Assembly: GCA_905235345.1 (NCBI GenBank)
Contig: CAJOLO010000099.1
Coordinates: 1 to 5,823, forward strand
DNA: 5,823 bases
Reading direction: 5' to 3'
From: an uncultured Lachnospiraceae bacterium
GTDB lineage: Bacteria; Bacillota; Clostridia; Lachnospirales; Lachnospiraceae
The position numbers and the translations under genes are program-made. Every line of letters starts with the position of its first letter. Position 1 is the first letter of the stretch. Positions 1-5,137 of this stretch are shown here, in pieces. Under the pieces are notes generated by a model. The model worked only from the letters and a program-made list of their open reading frames with translations, did no database searches and had not been told where the DNA came from.

Positions 1-1359
1 ATCGGGTATGAGGTGATACCGGGAATCACATCTGCCATTGCGGTGCCGGAATGTGCCGGAATTCCCGTTACCCATCGGGAGATGGCAAGGAGTTTTCATG
101 TCATTACAGGACATACGAAAGGTAACTTATCAGTTACGGATGGTGAGTATAATATAGACAATTCACTTGCGGGAGTGGATTTTCATAATCTCGCAAAACA
201 GGAGGGAACGCTTGTATTTCTGATGGGACTTTCCAATCTGAAGTCGATTGCGGATAATCTGATAGCTAACGGAAAGTCGTCTTTAACGCCTGCTGCTATT
301 ATCAGCGATGGTACTACCATATATGAGAAACAGGTAAGAGGTACTCTTTCTGATATTGCAGGGAAGGTGGAGGCGGCGAAGCTTAACTCTCCTGCGGTTA
401 TCGTGATCGGAGATACTGCGGCGAAGCAATACAGATATATTTCCGGTAAAGCAGGAAATGCAGTTGACGGGTTCAGGAACTTTGACAATGATAATGAATA
501 TACAGATGACAGAGGGTGCGATACTAATGATGAATATACAGATGGTAGGGTAGGCGATACTGATAATGATGATACACCATATAATATATTTGACAAAGTT
601 TCAGATATTCGTGTAGGAGTTACAGCTACATATTCCTTATACCGGAGGATAAGTAATGCATTTTCTAAGTCGGGGATACCTGCTGTTTCGGTGTGCGACA
701 TGGAGGTAGTTCCCAATAAAGAGAGTATGAATTCTCTGGCAGAGATCATTCGTGGAGGCATTAAAGGAGAAGAACTGATAACCTACTCGTGGATCATTTT
801 TACAAGTCAGAATGCAGTGAGATTATTTTTTGAAAGATTTAATAAAGAGAGGGCGGACTATAGAATATTATCTGCGGTTAAATTCGCGGTGCTTGGGAGC
901 GGCACAAAGGATACACTGAGACAGTATGGATTTAGTGCTGATTTCCTACCTTCACAATATACTGTCCATACATTTTTGGAGGAGTTTACAGGTGTGCTTA
1001 CAGATGAGGATAAGGTATTGATTCCGAGAGCACAACAGGGGAGTGCCGAACTGTTTGAATATACGGATAAGTGGTATGCAGAATCTACTTATCTGAATAT
1101 CTATGATGTGAAGGGACGTGCTACACATCACATTAACAGGCTTGATGAGCTTACTCATCTTATCTTTGCAAGTGCATCGGGAGTGGAAGCATTTATTAAG
1201 GAGCTTAAGGAAAGAGGACTGACATTTCCGGAGAATATCAGGACTGTATGTATAGGTGAGATTACTGCGGCGAAGTTATCGGGACATGGGAGAAAGGCTG
1301 ACGTGATTGCGTCTGTTCAGGATGTGGATGGTCTGTTGCAGGCGGTATGCAGTAAGTAA
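1..1359 (+). CDS. cobA/hemD: Fused uroporphyrinogen-III C-methyltransferase / uroporphyrinogen-III synthase (5' truncated)
   Basis: Bifunctional tetrapyrrole enzyme: the HemD part cyclises hydroxymethylbilane to uroporphyrinogen III, and the CobA part uses S-adenosylmethionine to methylate it at C2 and C7, giving precorrin-2 for siroheme or cobalamin. The reading frame is open from base 1 and the true start lies outside; about the first 100 residues of CobA appear to be missing. Numbering codons from base 1, codons 1-155 match the C-terminal half of the methyltransferase (YEVIPGITSAIAVPE, then AGIPVTHR, FHVITGH, GTLVFLMGLSNL and PAVIVIGD). Codons 156-199 are an Asp/Asn-rich linker with a tandem repeat. 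Codons 200-452 match HemD (WIIFTSQNAV, FAVLGSGT, VLIPRAQQGSAEL, LIFASASGVEAF, CIGEITAAKL). The fusion order is known from Clostridia and lactobacilli. No frameshift is seen. It is followed by hemB after 102 bases. Domain identity is secure; the linker limits are approximate. Confidence 0.95.
   Translation: MGYEVIPGITSAIAVPECAGIPVTHREMARSFHVITGHTKGNLSVTDGEYNIDNSLAGVDFHNLAKQEGTLVFLMGLSNLKSIADNLIANGKSSLTPAAIISDGTTIYEKQVRGTLSDIAGKVEAAKLNSPAVIVIGDTAAKQYRYISGKAGNAVDGFRNFDNDNEYTDDRGCDTNDEYTDGRVGDTDNDDTPYNIFDKVSDIRVGVTATYSLYRRISNAFSKSGIPAVSVCDMEVVPNKESMNSLAEIIRGGIKGEELITYSWIIFTSQNAVRLFFERFNKERADYRILSAVKFAVLGSGTKDTLRQYGFSADFLPSQYTVHTFLEEFTGVLTDEDKVLIPRAQQGSAELFEYTDKWYAESTYLNIYDVKGRATHHINRLDELTHLIFASASGVEAFIKELKERGLTFPENIRTVCIGEITAAKLSGHGRKADVIASVQDVDGLLQAVCSK
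490..561 (+). repeat. Two-copy 36-base in-frame tandem repeat in the CobA-HemD linker
   Basis: Copy 1 is 490-525 and copy 2 is 526-561; they match at 28 of 36 bases. They encode DNEYTDDRGCDT followed by NDEYTDGRVGDT, and a partial third echo (DNDDT) follows at once. The period is a whole number of codons, so the frame is kept. The position is exactly between the methyltransferase and synthase domains, where length variation should be tolerated. Probably a local duplication by replication slippage. Confidence 0.85.
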
Positions 1360-1408
1360 ATGCTGCGATGAGGTTGTAGCTCTCATTAAGCTTATAATAT
1401 TAGTATGC

Positions 1409-1417
1409 TGGTATAAT
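1409..1417 (+). promoter_or_regulatory. Probable extended -10 promoter element for hemB
   Basis: TGGTATAAT is a perfect TATAAT hexamer (1412-1417) preceded by the TGn extension typical of SigA promoters in Gram-positive bacteria. It would start transcription near 1424, giving a leader of about 38 bases to hemB. No good TTGACA-like -35 box sits 16-18 bases upstream, which extended -10 promoters can tolerate. A second TATAAT at 1393-1398 also lacks a -35. hemB may therefore be transcribed both from here and by read-through from cobA/hemD, as no terminator is seen in the gap. Confidence 0.5.
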
Positions 1418-1446
1418 ATACTTTTAGATGTTAAGAGAATTTAAAC

Positions 1447-1451
1447 GGAGG
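1447..1451 (+). promoter_or_regulatory. Ribosome binding site of hemB
   Basis: A perfect GGAGG sits 10 bases before the ATG at 1462. The spacing is slightly long. An ATG at 1455 is nearer but out of frame and reaches a stop after 11 codons. An in-frame ATG at 1471 also exists but is much farther from the site. Confidence 0.75.
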
Positions 1452-1461
1452 AAAATGCAAA

Positions 1462-2442
1462 ATGGTACGCATGAGAAGATTAAGAGTTAATGAGACTATG
1501 CGGCGTCTCGTACGGGAAACATCAGTGAGTGTTGACGATCTGGTGTATCCGGTATTTATAACTGAGGGTGAGAATATAAAGTCACCGGTTGAATCCATGC
1601 CGGGAATATATCAGTGGTCAATTGATCGTTTTGACGAGGAGCTTGACCGGATAATTCAGGCCGGTATTCCGGCAATACTTATCTTCGGAATTCCCGATAA
1701 GAAGGATGAGTTGGGAAGTGAAGCATATAATGATAATGGGATCACACAGCGTGCAATAAGGCATATCAAGGAACGGGCACCGGAGCTTTTGGTTATTGCT
1801 GATGTGTGCCTTTGTGAATATACATCCCACGGTCATTGTGGTGTGATTCATGATCATGAGGTGGTAAATGATGAGACTTTGAAACTGCTTGCGAAGATGG
1901 CTGTGAGTGTGGCAAAGGCCGGAGCAGATATAATCGCACCTTCCGACATGATGGATGGAAGGGTAGAGTATATTCGAAAAGCGCTGGATGATAATGGATT
2001 TCAGAACAGGATGATAATGGCATACAGTGCGAAATTCGCATCTGCATACTATGGACCATTTAGAGAGGCTGCTCATTCAGCTCCTGCATTCGGTGACAGA
2101 AAGACATATCAGATGGATCCGGCTAACGGAAAGGAAGCAGTAAGAGAGTGCGATAATGATATCGAGGAAGGAGCGGATATCATAATGGTAAAGCCTGCAC
2201 TGGCATATCTTGATGTGTTAAAAGAGGTATCCCTGCGCACTGATTATCCGCTGGCAGTTTATAATGTGAGCGGAGAATATGCAATGGTTAAGGCGGCTTC
2301 TGCTAACGGATGGATCGATGAGCGGCGTATAGTTATGGAGAACATGATTGCCATGAAACGAGCCGGAGCAAAGATAATTATTACCTATCATGCACTGGAT
2401 GTAGCGAAGTGGCTGACGGATGAGGTTACGAAAAAGCTATAG
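1462..2442 (+). CDS. hemB: Porphobilinogen synthase (delta-aminolevulinic acid dehydratase), zinc type
   Basis: Cytosolic enzyme that condenses two 5-aminolevulinate molecules to porphobilinogen, the pyrrole unit of all tetrapyrroles. At 326 residues it has the normal family length. The N-terminus (MRRLRVNETMRRLVRET) matches the usual arm. The metal motif DVCLCEYTSHGHCG at residues 114-127 has all three cysteines (C116, C118, C126), marking it as the catalytic zinc type rather than the Asp-rich magnesium type of many plants and proteobacteria. The two active-site lysines are present: K191 in YSAKFAS and the Schiff-base K244 in MVKPALAYLD. The substrate-binding stretch YNVSGEYAM (267-275) is intact. 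The ATG at 1462 has a GGAGG site; one at 1471 would shorten the protein by three residues. It lies between cobA/hemD and hemL in a tetrapyrrole-precursor cluster, with a likely promoter of its own. Confidence 0.98.
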   Translation: MVRMRRLRVNETMRRLVRETSVSVDDLVYPVFITEGENIKSPVESMPGIYQWSIDRFDEELDRIIQAGIPAILIFGIPDKKDELGSEAYNDNGITQRAIRHIKERAPELLVIADVCLCEYTSHGHCGVIHDHEVVNDETLKLLAKMAVSVAKAGADIIAPSDMMDGRVEYIRKALDDNGFQNRMIMAYSAKFASAYYGPFREAAHSAPAFGDRKTYQMDPANGKEAVRECDNDIEEGADIIMVKPALAYLDVLKEVSLRTDYPLAVYNVSGEYAMVKAASANGWIDERRIVMENMIAMKRAGAKIIITYHALDVAKWLTDEVTKKL

Positions 2443-2455
2443 TTAATGATATTGT

Positions 2456-2501
2456 CTGTGAAGAAACAAAACAATTACCTGTGAATAAAAACAAAACGAT
2501 T
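2456..2501 (+). repeat. Imperfect tandem direct repeat in the hemB-hemL gap
   Basis: Unit 1 (2456-2476) and unit 2 (2479-2501) both read CTGTGAA, a short variable stretch, AAACAAAAC, one variable base, then ATT. Unit 2 is two bases longer in the variable stretch. Outside that stretch the only difference is A versus G before ATT. The units begin 14 bases after the hemB stop codon. No open frame crosses them. They could be a duplicated binding site or neutral slippage. Confidence 0.7.
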
Positions 2502-2510
2502 GTTGCAATC
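2498..2510. repeat. Small perfect inverted repeat, GATTG-TTG-CAATC
   Basis: Arms of five bases surround a three-base spacer, overlapping the end of the second tandem unit. The TTGCAA inside it (2503-2508) resembles a -35 box in four of six bases, but the hexamer 17 bases downstream (AATTAA) is poor. No T-run follows, so it is not a terminator. It may be an operator-like site or chance. Confidence 0.3.
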
Positions 2511-2534
2511 TGAAATAGCATAGAGAATTAAAAA

Positions 2535-2540
2535 CATAAT
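2535..2540 (+). promoter_or_regulatory. Possible -10 hexamer upstream of hemL
   Basis: CATAAT matches the TATAAT consensus at five of six bases, 60 bases before the hemL ATG. There is no TGn extension and no acceptable -35 box at 16-18 bases, so this is weak. If used, transcription would begin within the AGTCCGGAA repeat just downstream. Confidence 0.2.
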
Positions 2541-2542
2541 TT

Positions 2543-2578
2543 AGTCCGGAACCGTAATAAAGTCCGGAATACGGATAA
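2543..2578 (+). repeat. Two-copy 18-base tandem repeat (AGTCCGGAA) before hemL
   Basis: Copies at 2543-2560 and 2561-2578 share an identical nine-base core AGTCCGGAA and match at 13 of 18 bases overall. The core contains the self-complementary TCCGGA, so the two copies can pair (2545-2550 with 2563-2568). A second inverted pair, CCGTA at 2552-2556 with TACGG at 2570-2574, interlocks with the first. The block ends seven bases before the hemL ribosome binding site, a position suited to control of transcription or translation. Function is unknown. Confidence 0.7.
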
Positions 2579-2584
2579 GAAGTT

Positions 2585-2590
2585 GGGAGA
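2585..2590 (+). promoter_or_regulatory. Ribosome binding site that fixes the hemL start
   Basis: GGGAGA lies 10 bases before the ATG at 2601. A TTG at 2583 would extend the frame by six codons, but it would place this site inside the coding region and has only a weak AAGAAG upstream. The family N-terminus also fits the ATG start. Confidence 0.65.
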
Positions 2591-2600
2591 AGTTGATAAT

Positions 2601-3875
2601 ATGAACTCAGATATTTTATATGAACGATCAAAGAAGCTTATGCCCGGTGGAGTCAACAGCCCGGTCAGGGCTTTCGGAAGTGTGGGGAGAAATCCCTTGT
2701 TTATCGATCATGCAAAAGGTTCGAAGATATACGATGTGGACGGTAATGAATACATCGACTATGTATGTTCCTGGGGACCGATGATCTTAGGGCATGGAGA
2801 TGACAGAGTTATAGGTGCGGTGCAGGATGCATGTGAGAATGGTCTTTCATTTGGTGCCCCGACAGAGAAAGAGGCAATCCTTGCAGAACTGATAAAGCAA
2901 TGTGTGCCCTCTATGGAGCGTATCAGATTGGTGAATTCAGGTACGGAAGCAGTCATGAGTGCGATACGTGTGGCAAGAGGATATACGGGCAGAGATAAGA
3001 TTGTGAAATTCCGGGGGTGCTATCACGGTCATTCCGATGGTCTGCTGGTAAAAGCAGGGTCAGGTGCTCTTACACAGTCGGTGCCTGACAGCGCAGGGGT
3101 GCCTTTAGATTACACAAAGAATACACTGGTGGCGGAGTATAATGACAGAGATTCGGTAAGCAGACTCTTTGAGGAGAATAAGGGTGAGATTGCCTGCGTT
3201 ATTGTGGAGCCTGTTGCGGCGAATATGGGTGTGGTGCTTCCTGAAGAAGGATTTCTTGAGTTTCTAAGAAGCATAACTACAGATAACGGGGCACTGTTGA
3301 TATTCGATGAGGTTATCACAGGTTTTCGTCTGTCGCTTGGCGGAGCACAGGAGTATTATGGTATTGTGCCTGATCTTTCTACATTTGGAAAAATCGTAGG
3401 CGGAGGTCTTCCGCTTGCGGTGTATGGTGGCAGAAAAGATATTATGGATATGGTGGCACCGGTGGGAGCGGTATATCAGGCCGGAACACTTTCGGGAAAT
3501 CCTATAGCTACGGCAGCCGGAATTGCTACATTAAGAATACTTATAGAAGAAAATGAGCGCGGATTGTATGATGAGCTGGAGAAAAAGGGAAGCATTCTTG
3601 CGGATGGTTTTCGAAAGTCTATGGGAGATTATGTATGGGTTAATCAGATCGGTTCGTTACTGTCTGTATTTTTTACAAAAGAGCCGGTACGGGATTATGA
3701 ATCTGCAATCTCTGCGGACACAAAGATATATGCAAGGTATTTCAATGCTATGCTGGAGAAAGGAATCTATCTTGCACCATCTCAGTTTGAGGCGATGTTT
3801 ATATCTGCAATACATAGCGAGTATGACATTAAGGCAACAATAGATGCAATATTATTGACAGGAAAGATATGGTAA
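2601..3875 (+). CDS. hemL: Glutamate-1-semialdehyde 2,1-aminomutase
   Basis: Cytosolic pyridoxal-phosphate enzyme that moves the amino group of glutamate-1-semialdehyde to give 5-aminolevulinate, the last step of the tRNA-Glu (C5) route and the supply of substrate for HemB. At 424 residues it has the usual length. Family marks in order: SKKLMPGGVNSPVRAF (10-25), CSWGPMILGH (56-65), VNSGTEAVMSAIRVARG (111-127), FRGCYHGHSDGLLV (137-150), DEVITGFR (236-243), TFGKIVGGGLP (261-271) with K264 as the predicted cofactor lysine, and AGTLSGNP (294-301). GVNSPVRAF and the YHGHSDGLLVKAGSG region favour HemL over other class-III aminotransferases. It lies 158 bases after hemB, behind repeat elements, and the dipeptidase follows after 11 bases. 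Its presence implies HemA (glutamyl-tRNA reductase) elsewhere, probably upstream. Confidence 0.98.
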   Translation: MNSDILYERSKKLMPGGVNSPVRAFGSVGRNPLFIDHAKGSKIYDVDGNEYIDYVCSWGPMILGHGDDRVIGAVQDACENGLSFGAPTEKEAILAELIKQCVPSMERIRLVNSGTEAVMSAIRVARGYTGRDKIVKFRGCYHGHSDGLLVKAGSGALTQSVPDSAGVPLDYTKNTLVAEYNDRDSVSRLFEENKGEIACVIVEPVAANMGVVLPEEGFLEFLRSITTDNGALLIFDEVITGFRLSLGGAQEYYGIVPDLSTFGKIVGGGLPLAVYGGRKDIMDMVAPVGAVYQAGTLSGNPIATAAGIATLRILIEENERGLYDELEKKGSILADGFRKSMGDYVWVNQIGSLLSVFFTKEPVRDYESAISADTKIYARYFNAMLEKGIYLAPSQFEAMFISAIHSEYDIKATIDAILLTGKIW

Positions 3876-3880
3876 GGGGA
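3876..3880 (+). promoter_or_regulatory. Ribosome binding site that sets the dipeptidase start at GTG
   Basis: GGGGA directly follows the hemL stop codon and lies six bases before the GTG at 3887. An in-frame ATG at 3869 lies upstream of this site and overlaps the end of hemL, so it has no suitable site of its own. Two ATGs at 3882 and 3885 are out of frame. Confidence 0.7.
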
Positions 3881-3886
3881 AATGAT

Positions 3887-5074
3887 GTGAAGATAATAGA
3901 TATGCACTGTGATACCATTCATAAGATTTGGCAGAATAATGCTAAAGAGAATCCGGAAGCATCTGTTCACGAAAATCTTGAAAGTGATGAGCTTATGATA
4001 AATCTTGAAAAGATGAAACAGGGAGGATACTCTGTACAGAATTTTGCCATGTTCATCGAAGCGGACGATACAAAAGACTGCTTTAAGCGGTTCAATGATT
4101 TACTTTCGGTATTCAGGGAGCAGATGGATATATATAAAGACATAATTTCCCCGGTTACCAATGCTTTTGAAATTTATGAGAATGAACGTATCGGTAAGCT
4201 GTCAGCATTTCTTACCGTTGAGGGAGGAGAGGCATGTCAGGGTGATATCGAAAAACTGCATTATCTGTATGCACAGGGTGTAAGAATGATGACCCTGACG
4301 TGGAATTTTCCCAATGAGCTGGGATATCCGAATATTGATGCGGGGAAGATGAAATTCAAAGACGATTCCTTCAGGTGCTCTCCATACATACCGGATACCA
4401 CACACGGATTGACAGATAAAGGAATAGAATTTGTACGGGAGATGGAACGCATAGGTATGATTATTGATGTATCCCATCTTTCCGATGCGGGTTTCTATGA
4501 TGTGCTTAAATATACGAAAAAGCCGTTTGTAGCAAGTCATTCTAACGCAAGAGAGGTCTGTCCCTTTGTCAGAAATCTGACAGATGACATGATAAGGCAA
4601 TTGGGTGAAAGAGGAGGAGTGACAGGACTTAATTACTGTCATGATTTTTTATTTAATGATACAATTGATGAAGAGATGAGAGCAATTGCTTATAAGTATA
4701 AGTTCGCAGATAAAGGATTAGATAACATTGACAATGAAGGGAAATCGAAAGATTATAATGACAGATATGAACAGGATAGAAGGATAAAGGATAATAACGT
4801 GTCATGTGACCGGGGAAAAATTATATCAGAAAGATTTATGGATATAACGTATAACAAAATTGCTGAACATGCCAGGCATATAGTAAATGTCGGTGGAATG
4901 GGAGTGCTTGGACTTGGCAGTGATTTTGACGGAATACCATGCTATAGTGGGATGCCGGAAGCAGATAGACTAAATTATCTGGCATATGCGTTGCATAAGC
5001 AGGGATTTTCTGACGGACAGATTGAGGATATATTTTACAAAAATGTCATGAGAGTGTATAAAGAACTTAAATAA
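3887..5074 (+). CDS. M19-family (renal/membrane dipeptidase-type) zinc dipeptidase, cytosolic
   Basis: Predicted binuclear-zinc dipeptidase of peptidase family M19, a TIM-barrel in the amidohydrolase group. With the GTG start (MKIIDMHCDT) it has 395 residues. All expected metal and catalytic residues are present: H7 and D9 in DMHCDT, bridging E112 in TVEGGEA, H197 in DVSHLSD, H218 in ASHSNAR, substrate-binding R229 in FVRN, and D346 in GLGSDFDGI. From what I recall of human renal dipeptidase (H20, D22, E125, H198, H219, R230, D288), several spacings are equal, but the last His-to-Asp gap is about 59 residues longer here because of a low-complexity insertion around 270-315. There is no signal peptide or membrane segment, so it should act in the cytosol, unlike the animal enzyme. 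It sits 11 bases after hemL and is probably co-transcribed. No tetrapyrrole role is known; substrate is undetermined, although some family members accept dipeptides with a C-terminal D-residue. Confidence 0.92.
   Translation: MKIIDMHCDTIHKIWQNNAKENPEASVHENLESDELMINLEKMKQGGYSVQNFAMFIEADDTKDCFKRFNDLLSVFREQMDIYKDIISPVTNAFEIYENERIGKLSAFLTVEGGEACQGDIEKLHYLYAQGVRMMTLTWNFPNELGYPNIDAGKMKFKDDSFRCSPYIPDTTHGLTDKGIEFVREMERIGMIIDVSHLSDAGFYDVLKYTKKPFVASHSNAREVCPFVRNLTDDMIRQLGERGGVTGLNYCHDFLFNDTIDEEMRAIAYKYKFADKGLDNIDNEGKSKDYNDRYEQDRRIKDNNVSCDRGKIISERFMDITYNKIAEHARHIVNVGGMGVLGLGSDFDGIPCYSGMPEADRLNYLAYALHKQGFSDGQIEDIFYKNVMRVYKELK
4694..4831 (+). other. Low-complexity charged insertion inside the M19 dipeptidase
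   Basis: Residues about 270-315 are rich in Lys, Asp, Asn, Arg and Tyr (for example KSKDYNDRYEQDRRIKDNN) and match no M19 motif I know. They fall between the active-site HSNAR region and GLGSDFDGI, where family members normally have a short loop and helix. The frame is open throughout and motifs resume after it, so this is an in-frame expansion and not a frameshift. It is probably a surface loop. Its limits are estimates. Confidence 0.65.
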
Positions 5075-5078
5075 ATAA

Positions 5079-5107
5079 TGGAAAATTATATGGGAAAGTG
5101 ATATAAT
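5079..5107 (+). promoter_or_regulatory. Probable promoter of the HD-GYP gene
   Basis: A perfect TATAAT at 5102-5107 is preceded by TGA (5099-5101), making an extended -10. TGGAAA at 5079-5084 matches the -35 consensus at four of six bases with the ideal 17-base spacer. Transcription would start near 5114, leaving a leader of about 24 bases. The promoter begins just after the dipeptidase stop codon and no terminator precedes it, so read-through from the hem operon is also possible. Confidence 0.55.
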
Positions 5108-5119
5108 AATCATATTATT
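5105..5119. repeat. AT-rich perfect palindrome at the HD-GYP promoter
   Basis: AATAAT-CAT-ATTATT has six-base arms and a three-base centre. It overlaps the end of the -10 hexamer and the expected transcription start, an operator-like position. In such AT-rich sequence chance is a real alternative. No GC stem is present, so it is not a terminator. Confidence 0.35.
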
Positions 5120-5137
5120 TTGATAGGGGATGGGGAT

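Noticed and set aside
183..761. Long - strand open frame (192 codons) opposite cobA/hemD
   Set aside because: It lies fully antisense to recognised enzyme domains, has no family-like motifs and no ribosome binding site that I can see. The same holds for - strand frames at 1618-2076, 1793-2059, 4202-4642 and 5243-5695.
361..1290. Recurring string GCGGCGAAG within cobA/hemD (near 372, 419 and 1268)
   Set aside because: Each copy encodes an ordinary Ala-Ala-Lys in an established domain; there is no regular spacing, so it reflects codon preference.
1368..1386. Possible hairpin ATGAG / CTCAT after cobA/hemD as a terminator
   Set aside because: The stem is only five bases with a nine-base loop, has little GC and is not followed by a T-run.
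2583..2600. TTG start that would lengthen HemL by six residues
   Set aside because: The GGGAGA site at 2585-2590 would fall inside the gene, and the ATG at 2601 gives the normal family N-terminus.
2443..2600. Cobalamin riboswitch or other known riboswitch in the hemB-hemL gap
   Set aside because: The gap is too short for a cobalamin riboswitch, and no B12-box-like sequence or T-box core was recognised.
3553..3843. Second + strand frame of 96 codons within hemL
   Set aside because: It is a shifted frame of the HemL coding sequence, whose own frame retains the family C-terminus. The frame at 5565-5747 inside the HD-GYP gene was rejected for the same reason.
3869..3886. ATG start for the dipeptidase overlapping the end of hemL
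   Set aside because: The clear GGGGA site lies downstream of it and fits the GTG at 3887, which also puts the DMHCDT motif at the usual distance from the N-terminus.
5078..5101. Seven-codon frame (MENYMGK) between the dipeptidase and HD-GYP genes, considered as a leader peptide
   Set aside because: It has no ribosome binding site and most of it overlaps the predicted promoter, so it would not be on the HD-GYP transcript.
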